This document shows, piece after piece, positions 52,505-62,916 of a DNA stretch of 64,000 nt. The notes under the pieces are model-generated. The model saw only the letters and a list, made by a program, of their open reading frames with translations, was not told the DNA's origin and searched no databases. A program made the position numbers and the translations under genes. The stretch is from Isochrysis galbana (Eukaryota > Haptophyta > Isochrysidales > Isochrysidaceae): assembly GCA_018136815.1 (NCBI GenBank), contig CM030932.1, forward strand, positions 1,460,793 through 1,524,792. The letters are read 5' to 3'. Each line of letters starts with the position of its first letter. Positions within the stretch are counted from its first letter, which is position 1.

Positions 52505-55336
52505 TTAGCACACCGTTAAGGTTGGCAAGGCACAACTGCCAATGAGCACAACACCGGCGGCAGCCGCAGATGAGGCGGTTGGTTGCTCGTAGTCTGGTGA
52601 AATGGCTTCAACTGCTACTAGCTCCGCCTCTTCCGGCCCAGGTGACAGGCTTCCGATGAGAAAGCGCTCTTCCTCTGCATATGCTCGATGCGTCAGTTCG
52701 GAAAGCAAGTATCCGGGATCGAGGCGCTTGACAGGGTTGATTTCGTCGAAGACGCGGACATCACTTCTCGTATCGCGTATCCCACGGCGCATGTTGCCTA
52801 ACGCCGCAAGCCAATGGATGCGCAAAGACGCAACATTGACATCGTCCACCGTGGTCAGACCAACGTTAGGAGCAGACGAATGGGACGCTGCTAGGTTGTC
52901 TTCCCCGTCTTGAACAGCTTGCGGGATGGTAGCTGCAGCGCTCGAGGACTGTTGAGCATTCTGGTCGACGGTCCAAGCAACTCGGCGGGCGCTGAAGCCG
53001 GCTCCAAAAGAGGGCATGTGAACTAAGCTGTCGTTGTGCACACCTAGGGAGACCGGTAGAGGATGTGCTTCGGTTGTGAAGACGTATTTGCCATGGCTGT
53101 ACACAGCATCGTCAGGATCGAAAAGCAGAAATAGGTACCTGCAAGCAGAGCAATAAAGCGGAAGAGTCTGTAGGAATGGGCCCGGATTGAGACGACGGAC
53201 GAAATCTCTAGGGGCGCGGGTCGCTGTAGTTCCATCCCAAGGTATTCGTCACGCCAACCATCCTGCCATTCATCATGCGAGCCGGCAAGAGCGAGGGTGA
53301 ATCGGCGAGCACAAAGGTATTCGGCGCAAATCGAGGATGACTGCAACCCTCCCCTCACGAAAAAGCCCACTCTGCTCCGGATACTATGTATCCCATATCC
53401 AAGAAGAGCGCAGTCTAATTACTTGAGGGTTTCCGCCAGAAAGAAGCTCTCCATGGAGTCCTCGCGCGAACGATTGGATACATCACTTATCGCTGCAACA
53501 CCACAAGGTACCTTGAGGGTCTACGGAAGGAGTATCGGGCGAGTGTCGGCGGTAAAAGGTAATGAACCTATCCACATGAAGGTCTCCTTCCTCGATATGC
53601 TACCCAGACGCACCCCATGTCCAAAGTCATATCAAACCCTGTCGCCACCAGTGTCCGCCTCTTGCTCGCCAGCACCCAGTGCCGAATATCACCTCAAGTG
53701 AGCGCAGCACATCTTCTCCAGCCCTCAGCCACTCGTCTCCTTCAGTTGCGCGATGCATAAAAAAGAGCGACTCAGCGTGCTCTGGCCTCAGCGGATACCC
53801 TGCTTGTCCTGGTTGAACCACTCCTTTAGCCAAGTTGAAGCCCTCAGGATGGGCTCCAAGGTGAAGCCAAAGTGTGTGAAAGGCCCGGAGGGTATCGACA
53901 GCTAAATCCATATCGCCAATCATGGTCTGCATGCCAGGCCAAAAGCACTGGAGAGAATTGAAGAGTGGCCATGTCACCTACGTGGTATCAGGAAGTGAGT
54001 AGAAGTTAGTGACCACACAAGGCCAACGCACGAGCTCAACGCTGACAGTGTAGCTCGTGTGGAAGATCAGGCAACGCTTCCGGAGTACCCTGCAACGAGA
54101 CCGGGAGATCTCGGAGCAGGGGGTGAAGCCACATAGCCAACCAAGCCTCAACTCACGGCACCTGTGTAGTGGCAGCGTGGACGTCAACGTACCACGAGCC
54201 TTTCTTGAGGTGTTTGAGCGCCGCCGCATAAGCATCATGGAAATAGGCGAGGTAAGCTGACCCTCCGAGCACGAGGTTTGCCTTGAGCATGTACTCGTAA
54301 AAAGAATCGATTCCGCGCCCGATCCCGGCGTCAGCTTGCGTCCATTCCCCAGTCTCAAGGTGTATATGAGCTCCCACAAGATCATGAGGAGAACGATGAG
54401 ACCATATTGCCTCAGCAGCGCGAAGCGCAGCAGCCTGAGTGAGCGGGCAAGAGCATGGTGGTGAGCACCTAACATAGGCAGCTGTAAGGGTGCTCATATT
54501 GAAAGTCTTGATGCCCTTTAGCTGGCCTATCCGCAAGGACGGCAAGGATCCGAGGCGCAGGAACCTTGCCCTCTGAGTTTGTTGATGTCAAGCACATTTT
54601 CCCGGAATGCGTACCCCAGGTGGCAGCCGTTCAAGCAGATCTCGGCCGAATGGTCGTGTGCGCAGCACACCTCAAATCGCCCGTCGCCCGTAAGTCGGGA
54701 TAAGGCTCCAAATTCAAGGCTGAGCGTGCCCGCAGCGGCGGTGCAAGTAATGCGCGTCTCATCATGCGCGACACCTCGGCGCAAGTTGACCGAGCCATAG
54801 GGTATACCGGTGGGCGTATCGAGCGCGGGTAACAGACGTGTGGCGAGGTCGACGGCGAGCGGGAGAAGCCCGCCCTGTGCATCATATTTGCCGCGCATCA
54901 GGTCGAGTTCTGGGTCGAGCGCCAGTAGGTGGGCAGAAAGGAGCCCGCCCAGCGCTCGGATTGTGGTCTCGAAAAGCGAGACGGTCTCGTCAACATCAAA
55001 GGAGACGTGCTCCGCAACCCAGTTGACGCGGGTCTCGAACTCGGAGGCGTTCCCCATGAGTGCTAGCGTATCGAGCGAGTCGATCAGCGTCAGGCTGAAG
55101 GAGCCCCACCCATCTCTCCCCCCACACGTGAGCGGGAGGAGAACGTCCTTCGGAAAAGCGTGTGCGATGTAAGCGTCGTAGCTGTGGTGGAATAGTGCAC
55201 GTACCTGCTCGCGTAATGCGATGCGCTTAGAATGCTCCATAGCATGCGCCCCCCCTCCACTCAGCGCGATCGAGACGGCGAGCAGCGTGGACGGCAGCAG
55301 CGAGAGGCCGAGGGCGGGCGGACGTCGGCCTCGCAT
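52505..55336 (-). CDS. EDEM-like GH47 alpha-mannosidase (ER quality control)
   Basis: Exons 55336-54671, 54434-54162, 53977-53693, 53520-53423 and 53138-52505, GT-AG, give 651 residues. Signal peptide LGLSLLPSTLLAVSIALSGG. The (alpha/alpha)7 barrel shows YDAYIAHAFPKDVLLPLTC, WGSFSLTLIDSLDTLALMGN, SLFETTIRALGGLLSAH, AAGTLSLEFGALSRLTGD, WTQADAGIGRGIDSFYEYML, WPLFNSLQCFWPGMQTMIGD, RPEHAESLFFMHRAT and EDSMESFFLAETLKYLFLLF, with the catalytic acids in place. HGKYVFTTEAHPLP before the end is typical of EDEM rather than Golgi mannosidase I. The last 130 residues are a divergent tail ending in a hydrophobic segment (AAAAGVVLIGSCALPTLTVC) that may anchor it in the membrane. Expected role: mannose trimming of misfolded glycoproteins for ER-associated degradation. 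Confidence 0.9.
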
Positions 55337-55908
55337 CCTCGCCGGCCGCCCGCGTGGGACCCCAGACTGAGGTCGCGTTCCGTCGAATATGGGACATTCG
55401 CAGTGAGGCTAGTAGGCTAGGTGCGACTGGAAGTGGTCTAAATTTAAAGGAATCTTAACCCTAGTACTTCCGTAGTCCGCGAGGCGGACGATCGGGACGT
55501 TTTTAGTACATATGGCTATATTGGGAGCCCCAAAGGGCCTCAGGAGGGCCCCAGGGGGCCTCCTGAGGCGAAATGGGGCTCCTCCTAGGCCTGGGTAGAT
55601 ATCCCACTGATAAATTCGTCAATGATGCTTGGTTTTAGAAGCGCGGGAGAACCTTGCCACGAAAGGTTGGCGCGAGCCCGTTTCCCTCCTCTCCCCCCCT
55701 CCCCCGCCCTTTTCCCCCACGGGTCCTCTCCGTGACCAAACAACACCCCTCCCTTTTTCACCTCTCGGTCTGAAATTCTTATCTATACACAGTCGCCCCC
55801 GTTCCCCGCTCCCCGCTCCCCCCCCCCCCCTCCCCTCCCCCCTCCCGCGAACCACTTGCGCCACTTGCGAGCCCCCTCCCCCCCACCCCCACCCCACCCC
55901 CACTCACC
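55337..55908. other. Intergenic between divergent genes; hairpin and C-rich tracts
   Basis: Divergent promoter region between the mannosidase (-) and the small ORF (+). It holds a GC hairpin at 55526-55580 and long C/T-rich tracts (55680-55900) just before the plus-strand gene. Confidence 0.55.
55537..55569. repeat. GC-rich perfect hairpin
   Basis: Arms GCCTCAGGAGG (55537-55547) and CCTCCTGAGGC (55559-55569) around an 11-nt loop. Imperfect pairing extends outward through AGCCCC and GGGGCT. It lies about 200 bases upstream of the mannosidase ATG on that gene's sense strand. Confidence 0.8.
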
Positions 55909-56499
55909 ATGCCAAGCGCCTACGCATGCAGCACTCAGACCATGCCCTCCCTCCCTCCCTCCCATCTCCCGGACTCGGAGCGCCTCCGCGACCTCTCACC
56001 ATCAGAGGTCAAGGTCAAGGTGGAGCGGGGCGGCAAGGTGCGCGGGCAGAGCGTGACGAAGACGATCGTGATGTACCAGCCTCCCAACAACCAGCCCAAG
56101 TTGTTCGACCGTAGCGTGCAAGTCCTTGACGGCCCGAGGCACGCTCGCCGGCCGAGCAGCGTAGCGAAGAAGAAGGGGAAGAGGAACATTACGGAGGTGG
56201 AGTGGGCTGATGAGTTCGATGAGCCAGAGGAGGGCTGGAGCGACGAGGACTTGATGCCCGCGGAGACGTGCAAAAAAGACTGCTATTGGGCTGCTGGCCC
56301 GATACCTCGCGGCCTGCCTCCTTTCCGCGGCCCTCCGCCCGGTCCGACAGATGCAACAATGAACGGCAGGACAACGCCGCAGCAGGTGATGCTTCATCAG
56401 ATACCGCTCGAGTTCAAGATTCGATGGTGCACGTACACGCGGCGCAAGCGGGCGTATGTGTCATGCGGGCAAACAAGCGGGCTGCAAGCAACCACATGA
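55909..56499 (+). CDS. Uncharacterised charged protein
   Basis: A frame of 196 residues from ATG 55909 (a second ATG at 55942 is equally possible). It has a basic middle (SVAKKKGKRN), then an acidic/aromatic stretch (EVEWADEFDEPEEGWSDEDL) that looks like a short interaction motif, then a proline-rich part. The start of the protein has KVKVERGGKVRGQSVTKTI. The composition is unlike random translation of the surrounding DNA, but I recognise no domain. The last 35 residues may be intronic or 3' UTR if a splice site exists near 56385. Confidence 0.45.
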   Translation: MPSAYACSTQTMPSLPPSHLPDSERLRDLSPSEVKVKVERGGKVRGQSVTKTIVMYQPPNNQPKLFDRSVQVLDGPRHARRPSSVAKKKGKRNITEVEWADEFDEPEEGWSDEDLMPAETCKKDCYWAAGPIPRGLPPFRGPPPGPTDATMNGRTTPQQVMLHQIPLEFKIRWCTYTRRKRAYVSCGQTSGLQATT

Positions 56500-57761
56500 G
56501 GGATGGGTGGGCATGGCGCGCGCGCGCGGAGTGCAAGCGAGGCAGCGAGGCCGTGCGATTGAGTGAGGGATGTCTTCAAACTATCGAATCAAGCTCATGC
56601 TTGATCGTGGCAAGTCTCAATGGGGCATACTAGGGGCACAGAGTGAAGAGAAGTCTTGAGAGAGGGGGAGGGAGCGCGCTACATTGCGACGACGGCCCAC
56701 GTGACCACCCCACATCACTCACTCACCAACAAGAAAACTCCGAAAACTAACGCAACATCGCACAAACAAACCAATGAAACAAATAAGGACAAAGAAACAC
56801 AAATTCGGCGTGCAATACGGCGGAGCTTCGAGACTTCGAGACAACTCACTGGTGAAAACAAAACTCACTCAATTTTCTCACACACTACACATTGATAGAA
56901 GCACCGCATCCGCCTAGAGTATATAAAATACTCTGGATGCGACAACGCCGTGCGAATGTCCAAGTGATTGCGCACACGCGCACACCGGCGTGCGCATGTC
57001 AAGTGATTGCAATTCATCACACCTGTTTCTGCGCAGCAGAAGGGTGGCGTGGGAGGGCGCGGTGGCGTCTCCTCTTCCTCTCCGTAAAGACGTGTAACGA
57101 AACTGTTTTCCTGCATGTAGCATGTAGGATGTAGGCCGTAGGCATGTAGGCGTGTAACGAAAATTTTTGCATATACGCGGCGCGCCTTGGCATTGCGAGG
57201 GGAGGACTAAAACCCGCCAGGAAACATATAGGCATTCCACAACTAGATTTCAGTCACACTTGGGAGAGTTCATCCCATCCAAAGAGGGTCCCCTGTTAGA
57301 GTCACCGTAGCCTCTCAAATCTGACTGTGTATGCCCTTGGTATGCCCATACCAAGGCGCAGAAAAACAGTTTCGTTACACGTCTATATTGTTGTAAACGG
57401 GCATATGGACATTTGACATTTGATGGCTCAACTTCATTCCGTCCCACATTCGACGGATCGCGACCTTCCTACCGGGGTAATACGTAACACGTAATACGTA
57501 ATACATGGGAGGGCTCAAAAGGGTTTCGAGTCTGAGTGTTCGTACCCCATATAGAGCGGCCATGTGGCTTGGCGTGTTAGTGCAAGGCTAGTAGCAGTAG
57601 CAGCACGAACGCTCAATAAATAAAAATCGGAAATCGGAACCGGCTCGTCTGGCGTCTGGTTTTCCTCTCCCTTCCTCCCTAGTGCTAGTGCTAGTGCCGG
57701 TGCCCGAGCGTGGACTGCCGCGACGGCTGAGGCAAGAGGATCGCAGGTTCGGCGGCATCTG
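56500..57761. other. Intergenic with a MITE-like inverted repeat element
   Basis: No gene supported. An A-rich stretch lies at 56720-56890, and a 297-bp unit with 22-bp perfect terminal inverted repeats at 57088-57384. A CTAGTAGCAGTAG...AACGCTCAATAAATAAA segment at 57586-57625 resembles the 3' end of element E7. Confidence 0.5.
57088..57384. mobile_element. MITE-like element with 22-bp perfect terminal inverted repeats
   Basis: Left arm 57088-57109 reads AGACGTGTAACGAAACTG plus TTTT, and the right arm 57363-57384 is its exact reverse complement. Inside is a third partial copy (GCGTGTAACGAAAATTTTTG near 57150). No coding capacity. I could not identify a convincing target-site duplication, so it may be a transposon relic or simply an inverted repeat pair. 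Confidence 0.5.
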
Positions 57762-58052
57762 TTGCTACCTCCACCGACCCCTCCATCTCCGCAGCGTTAT
57801 CCTCCATCATTCAGCCCTGACTTCTGTCACGGCCTCATAGGTCAGAGGCCCTCGTCGCCCCCCTCCCGGTTGCGAACAAGCGCGTTTCATTCGCGTAATA
57901 CCGGTGGGTGGGCCCTCTCATGCACGGACCAGGACTTCAACTTTTCGTTACTCTACAAGAGGCTTGGAGTGCCTCCCCCTTGTCCCCCTCTGCGGTCGAC
58001 CACAGCGGCTGTTGAGCAGCCTATTGGCGCCAGCTCAAAGCAGGTGACATGA
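57762..58052 (+). other. Possible upstream exon or uORF of the FAM194-like gene
   Basis: A 96-residue frame (57762-58052) ending TGA, overlapping the ATG at 58049. It includes SLLYKRLGVPPPCPPLRSTT and AAVEQPIGASSKQ. It is proline-rich with no domain. It may be an upstream ORF or the N-terminal coding part joined by a splice I cannot see. Confidence 0.25.
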
Positions 58053-59515
58053 CAGGCATGACCGAACTCAAAGAGTCACGCATGTACCCAGGGACCTCGC
58101 AGCCATTCATCAAGTACCAGCCCGGCAACAATGGCTCGTTCGCGTGGTATCCATCTGGACGTATGGCTTGCGCGTATGAGCGCATGGGCGGTGGCTTCTA
58201 TTGCTTCTTCTACGCGGATGATCAGGCGGGCACGACACTCTGCGCTTTTGATCCTCAAGGCTGCGGTTATGTTGCCTTCGAGGACGGTCGGCCGAGGCTC
58301 ACGTCGCGCAAGGAAGGGGGTACATACACAGCTCATGATGGCAGCATTGAGCGCCTCTGGACAAGAGCAAAGCCGCTGAAAGGGGCGGCGATCTCATTCG
58401 AGATGTCGAACAACATCTCCTTCACCTTCAAATCCCGTCGGGAAATCACGGCCAAGCTCTCGTGTCTAGGGCTAGTTGAGGAGTATGTACTTGGAGAGCC
58501 GTCACATACTGCACAGACGTCGTATGTGAGTCGATCTCTCGGGACTGTGCAGATGGGTCCAGAGCGAGGGAAGAAAATTCTTGACATTGATCAGATTCGA
58601 TTAGCACAGGCACAGCGGAAGGAGGCTGCCCGGTTGCATGGCACATCGGATCTTGCCAAATTCAAAAAGGGGAAGATCAGAGCCAGCGATGTTCATCCTG
58701 AATGCCGTTCTATTGTGGAAGGTGCAGATAGTTTGGCAGCATCAGTGAAAAGGGGCGACTGGAATGTCAGCGTGTGTGTTGATCGTGACCAGCTGCGCTC
58801 GACGTTGGGCGAGTCCATCCCTACATTGAAAATGGACGCGTCCATGCTTCGTGGCGACCCCGCCTCGAAGCGTCTGGATGGGATGGCAGCCACAAACCCC
58901 GAAACCTTGGAAGCTATGCTCTCAGCTACAAGCTTTGACAAAGGAGTGCTGCCCCTTTCGAAAGATATCATGAAGGCATCTGGACGCTTTCGTCCGGATC
59001 ATGGGCCGCATTATCGCACGCCGCGAATTCGACTGCGCGAACTCAAGAGCACTGATTACGATTCCTTCATCACCATAGGAGCACCAAAGGACGCGGTCGT
59101 GGTTGTGGCTTGCCTTGCTAGTTGGCTTCCACAAGCTCGTCGGGCTGAGGCCATGCTTGAACAAGCTAATTCCGAGATGCATACTCTGCAGTCGTCTGGC
59201 AGTGTACCACAGGTCCTGCTTCGGAAGTTTGACATGTCGCACTCACGTTTGTTGAGAGATCGTCACAATGTCAACACCTTGCCTATGTATTTGATGTACG
59301 TCAATGGCAAACTTGCATATGCATCAAACACACTCAACGGATATGGAGGTACGAAGGAGGATCTCTTTGCGCAGGTGCGCATGACTGCTGCCGATGCTGC
59401 CGCTGGGACTTTTCTTCCCGAGGGATTTAAATTTGGATTGACCGACAACGCTCTCGTTGAGTCTTTCGGAAAGACTCTGTCGGCCACCTCATCAAAACTT
59501 GGTGTTACCACGTGA
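58049..59515 (+). CDS. FAM194-like domain plus redox-inactive thioredoxin fold protein
   Basis: A single exon of 488 residues. Residues about 20-140 match the FAM194/ERICH6 domain: YPSGRMACAYERMGGGFYCF, ALCAFDPQGCGYVAF (by eye), an SIERLWTRA tryptophan strand and ISFEMSNNISFTFKSR. The middle is basic and helical. Residues about 345-445 look like a thioredoxin fold: AVVVVACLASWLPQARRAEAML, LLRKFDMSHSRLLRDRHNVN, then TLPMYLMYVNGKLAY with the cis-proline (TLP). The CxxC is replaced by ASWLPQ, so it is not a thiol oxidoreductase. FAM194 proteins are found mainly in flagellated lineages, so an axonemal or basal-body scaffold is a reasonable inference. The start could also be ATG 58061. Confidence 0.65.
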   Translation: MTGMTELKESRMYPGTSQPFIKYQPGNNGSFAWYPSGRMACAYERMGGGFYCFFYADDQAGTTLCAFDPQGCGYVAFEDGRPRLTSRKEGGTYTAHDGSIERLWTRAKPLKGAAISFEMSNNISFTFKSRREITAKLSCLGLVEEYVLGEPSHTAQTSYVSRSLGTVQMGPERGKKILDIDQIRLAQAQRKEAARLHGTSDLAKFKKGKIRASDVHPECRSIVEGADSLAASVKRGDWNVSVCVDRDQLRSTLGESIPTLKMDASMLRGDPASKRLDGMAATNPETLEAMLSATSFDKGVLPLSKDIMKASGRFRPDHGPHYRTPRIRLRELKSTDYDSFITIGAPKDAVVVVACLASWLPQARRAEAMLEQANSEMHTLQSSGSVPQVLLRKFDMSHSRLLRDRHNVNTLPMYLMYVNGKLAYASNTLNGYGGTKEDLFAQVRMTAADAAAGTFLPEGFKFGLTDNALVESFGKTLSATSSKLGVTT

Positions 59516-60569
59516 TGCTAGAACCAAGCGCTCGAGAGAGCCGTCGGTCTCTGATGAAAGCGGTCTAAGATGGTGCTGGAGTACAGAAAGTCGATATTAG
59601 TGTCAAGGCAGCGCGGAGGCTTTTTGACGAGTCTTTTGGAGGAAAAAACACTATTGAAGAAAAAGGTCTCTCACACGATCGAGCCACATGACGCGCGACC
59701 TCAACGCAGCAACAAGAGTGCCGCTGACAGGCCTGCTGCAGCCCTCCCATCATGCAAGGCCCAAAGTAGCGCACATGAGCCAAACCCCCGATACCGATGT
59801 CGAAGGACTAAGCGTTGTATTTTTAGGCCTTAGTGGCATGAATATTTCGCATTTCGCCATGAGCACGAGCCTTCTTCGTTACATATCGTCTTCTATGTGT
59901 GTCGTAGTCATGCAAGACATGAAGATTAGGATTCTCCCTAGGCTCAAATTCTGGTTCGCCGATTTTCGTCTATCGCCCTGGCACCATCATGGTGACCAGG
60001 GCGGCCGAGAGGAGGGAGAGCGACGCCATCGCTCGCGCTCTCTTCGGAACGGAACCGGATAAAATTCTCTTACAATCCTCTCACACCACTATGTCGGAGC
60101 GAAGCTCGTTTCCTCATTGGAAACGAGCCGCGGAGGCGCACCGGCGACTAGCGCGGCGCACGGTTCATCCGGGGAGCCCGGAACGGGCTCATCGGGAGAA
60201 CGGGGAGGGCATATGACGGGCATGTGAAGGGGACGGGAGAGTGGCACGGAACGCGAACCGGAGAGACGGAGGACGTAGAAAAGGGTGCGGCGAGCAGATG
60301 CCGCTTACTTGGGACTCGTAGTGACTCGTAGACTCAAAAGGATGACTCGGAAGACTCGCTGCTTGGGGGTACTCAGGGGGCTGCAGGTCACCAACAGGCG
60401 ATACAGTGGGTACAACCACTCAAATCAACACCCTGCACTCAAACATTCACGGTAACAGGTGTCTGGGCTTCGGTCTTTGGCCTGCTGGTCAGCGTGGCTA
60501 GCTCCTCGGCGCGGATACCTTTCGCTCCCACGAACGCGTAGTTCATGTTCTCCTCGCGGCGACTGCCGG
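59516..60569. other. Intergenic; LTR-like repeat segment
   Basis: Contains segment 59835-59980, which recurs inverted at about 61682-61814, and no supported gene. A minus-strand frame at about 60430-60700 encodes coherent-looking sequence (NDRTNVNPEIAAEINAQALT, ENMNYAFVGAKGIRAEE), but I cannot connect it to a domain. It may be the true C terminus of the element ORF at 60.6-62.4 kb after a frameshift. Confidence 0.4.
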
Positions 60570-62402
60570 TCAATGCTTGGGCGTTGATCTCCGCCGCGAT
60601 CTCGGGGTTGACGTTGGTTCTATCGTTGATGGAGGCCGCGCCGGCGGACGAGAAGACTCGGCGATTGTGGACGCCGTTTGCGGCGAGCGTCCAGACGAGG
60701 ACGGCGAGTTTAGTACGGTGGATGGCGGAGGCGAATGCGGAGGAGGCTCCGCGATGCGAAGCATCCGTCGAAGGATTTGGCTGGGGCTATCGGGTGCACA
60801 GCCCGTCGAAATTACAGTCGGCTCGGACTCGGACTTGGATGACGCGGCGGTGCTCGAGGGGCGCGGAGAGAGCGGCGCTGAGCTTTGGGTGATGGCGGAC
60901 CGAGGGGGCAGCGAGGGCGTGCTGGTACTTGCTCGTGAACTCCGCGAAGACGGAGATTCGACTTGGGGTGCATCCTCGACGATTTCGACTGAATGGACGC
61001 CAGGAACAGGGTTGACACGTGATACGGGGCAAGTGGGCATCGGCCCGAATGTGAAACCCCTCGCCGCCGGAGTTGACGACGAGGACGACGGTTTACTTTG
61101 GGACGGCAGCGTAGGAATCGTGGCCATCACCGAGTGGCTCGGCGTGGCCTTGTACTCGGACTTGGCAGCGGGTTTAGGCGCGGATCGGGGATCAGCTATC
61201 AATTCAACAGGGCTCGGACTCGGAAACTCGGACAAAAGGGGAACGGAGGCGTGCGTTCCCTTGGGGTGACTGGCCGAGGGTAGCGTGGGCTGGATCGGTG
61301 GGTCGGACTTAGGCGTGGCGGCGGCCGCCGAAGGGTTCGGCGCGGGCTTGCACGTGGACTCGGTACTCGGTGGCTCGGATAACGGGGCTCGAGATTGGAC
61401 AGAACGGGTAGCAGCGTTCGCGGGTGGCTCGCGCTGAATTTCGGAAGGAAGGGGGCCGAAGGTGAACACTCCCGTCGAAGGGGTGGTCGCCGGACGGAGA
61501 CCTAGTCGGCGGATGGGACTCGACAAAACAAACGGCGGACTGGGTGGTGGGGCTCGGCGGGGTAGTGAAGTTGGGCTCTTGGTTGGACTCGGGAGGGTTA
61601 CGGGATTGGCAGGGTTCGGGGCTATCGTTCGTGGGTGACAATTACCGTAACGGTAAAAATAAAACTCAGATCTTCGAATTTCGAGACGAAAATTGGCGGA
61701 CCAGGATCTGAGCCCAGGGAGAATCCGAATCTGCACGCCTGGAGTGACCAAGACGAACATAGAAGACGATATATAACGACGAAGGCACGTACCCATGCCG
61801 AAATATTCATGCCAGGAGGCCTGAATACAACACACTATCAAACGCGCAGTCTCTCCCTCTGACGACTCACTCCGGCGAGGAGAGAGGTCAGGCCCGTGCA
61901 GCCTGGCCCTCCCCCCTTGAAGGGAAGGGGAAGGGAGATAGCCTCCTCCACCCGGAGGTGGATGAGAGAGGCCGTCAACCCAACTACGAGCAGACCGCAC
62001 GCCTCGCTCACTTCGTTCGCGAGCGACTCGGCGGCCCTCATCAGCGGTAGAGGGCTCGCAGGAAGGGCGCCCCCGCAGAGGGAGAGCGGCGGCAGCCTCC
62101 CCATTGCTGTCCTTGTCCTTGGCCAGCTGCAGCTGCTGCTGCCTCTCAGCCAGCTTGTCGAGGATGGCGTCCAGCCAAGCATCTGGCGGAGCGGTCGGAA
62201 GACGCATCGCGCATCGCGCCACCGGGAGACTCCGGCTCAGGCTCGGAGGGAGGGGAGGAGCCAGCCTCACCAGCTCCCTCCTCCGAAGCCCCAGTATCCC
62301 CCTCAGAGGGAGGGGCATCCTCCTCCTCCCGCTCCAGACTGGGAGGAGAGGAAGATGTGAAGGGTGCCGGGCTTCGAGTCGATCGAGACCGAGCAGCCCC
62401 AC
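60570..62402 (-). CDS. Low-complexity ORF, possibly retroelement Gag remnant
   Basis: A 610-residue frame, Ser/Pro-rich throughout. A short helical segment PPDAWLDAILDKLAERQQQL near residue 72 resembles the start of retroelement Gag proteins, and FTFGP(L/M)P occurs twice. Part of the frame (61814-61682) is the inverted repeat also present at 59.8 kb, which argues that the frame is assembled from repeat DNA. High GC makes such long frames likely by chance, so its coding status is doubtful. Confidence 0.25.
   Translation of the reverse strand: MGLLGLDRLEARHPSHLPLLPVWSGRRRMPLPLRGILGLRRRELVRLAPPLPPSLSRSLPVARCAMRLPTAPPDAWLDAILDKLAERQQQLQLAKDKDSNGEAAAALPLRGRPSCEPSTADEGRRVARERSERGVRSARSWVDGLSHPPPGGGGYLPSPSLQGGRARLHGPDLSPRRSESSEGETARLIVCCIQASWHEYFGMGTCLRRYISSSMFVLVTPGVQIRILPGLRSWSANFRLEIRRSEFYFYRYGNCHPRTIAPNPANPVTLPSPTKSPTSLPRRAPPPSPPFVLSSPIRRLGLRPATTPSTGVFTFGPLPSEIQREPPANAATRSVQSRAPLSEPPSTESTCKPAPNPSAAAATPKSDPPIQPTLPSASHPKGTHASVPLLSEFPSPSPVELIADPRSAPKPAAKSEYKATPSHSVMATIPTLPSQSKPSSSSSTPAARGFTFGPMPTCPVSRVNPVPGVHSVEIVEDAPQVESPSSRSSRASTSTPSLPPRSAITQSSAPLSPRPSSTAASSKSESEPTVISTGCAPDSPSQILRRMLRIAEPPPHSPPPSTVLNSPSSSGRSPQTASTIAESSRPPARPPSTIEPTSTPRSRRRSTPKH
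61682..61814 (-). repeat. LTR-like repeat R3, inverted pair with 59835-59980
   Basis: Read on the minus strand, GGCATGAATATTTCGGCATG through ATATCGTCTTCTATG and ATTCTCCCTGGGCTCA to CCAATTTTCGTCTCG matches the plus strand at 59835-59980 with scattered differences. Opposite orientation rules out a simple LTR pair. They are probably two independent fragments (solo LTR or UTR) of one family. Confidence 0.6.
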
Positions 62403-62916
62403 GCGGCATAACGCAGCCGGGGCGGAGCCAGTGCGTGAGGCGGAGCGGCCGTGCGCGGCCTGCTCTCCCGTAGGAGAGGGCTCTGTCGCTGGCGAGGGCC
62501 TCGCGGAGCGGCGGCACGACGGCAGCGAGAGAGCGAAGGCCGGAGAGGGGAGTCCAGAGCTTCGACGCAGTGTGAACGGGGGTTACTGTGAAACACCACA
62601 TTTCACCCACCCGAACACGAGGCCACCTTCTCCTCAGTGTGAATTCTGAATTCTGAAAAACTGAAACTCCTTCCCGCGCTCAGCGCTCGCTGGCTCGCTC
62701 GAGTGCGCTCCTCGGCAAGACCGCGAGCCCTGGGCGGAGGGGGAAGACTGTACTCGTGGGCCGGTGGGCGGTCGGCCCAGCCAGAGTCACGCGGTGAAGA
62801 GCGCTCTGGACGAGGTGCGCCGGCTGGCGAACCACCTCGCTCCCTGTGTCCTACCCTTCCCCGAGAGGTCTCCGACGGACGTGGAAAACGCGGGAAGAGA
62901 GGAGTGAGAGAGACGG
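62403..62916. other. Promoter region upstream of the topoisomerase gene
   Basis: GC-rich, no gene recognised. In the frame of the topoisomerase a TGA at 62905-62907 sits just before ATG 62917, which supports that start. Confidence 0.4.

Noticed and set aside
57250-57447. Possible tRNA or retroelement coding remnant around GATTTGAGAGGCTACGG
   Set aside because: No cloverleaf with a T-arm and acceptor stem could be formed, and no protein match was recognised.
60430-60700. hAT transposase C-terminal region
   Set aside because: RRVFSSAG superficially recalls the hAT dimerisation motif, but the rest does not follow it and no upstream catalytic region exists.
60577-61269. Plus-strand 230-codon frame
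   Set aside because: Antisense to the low-complexity minus frame; Gly/Asp-rich composition mirrors it.
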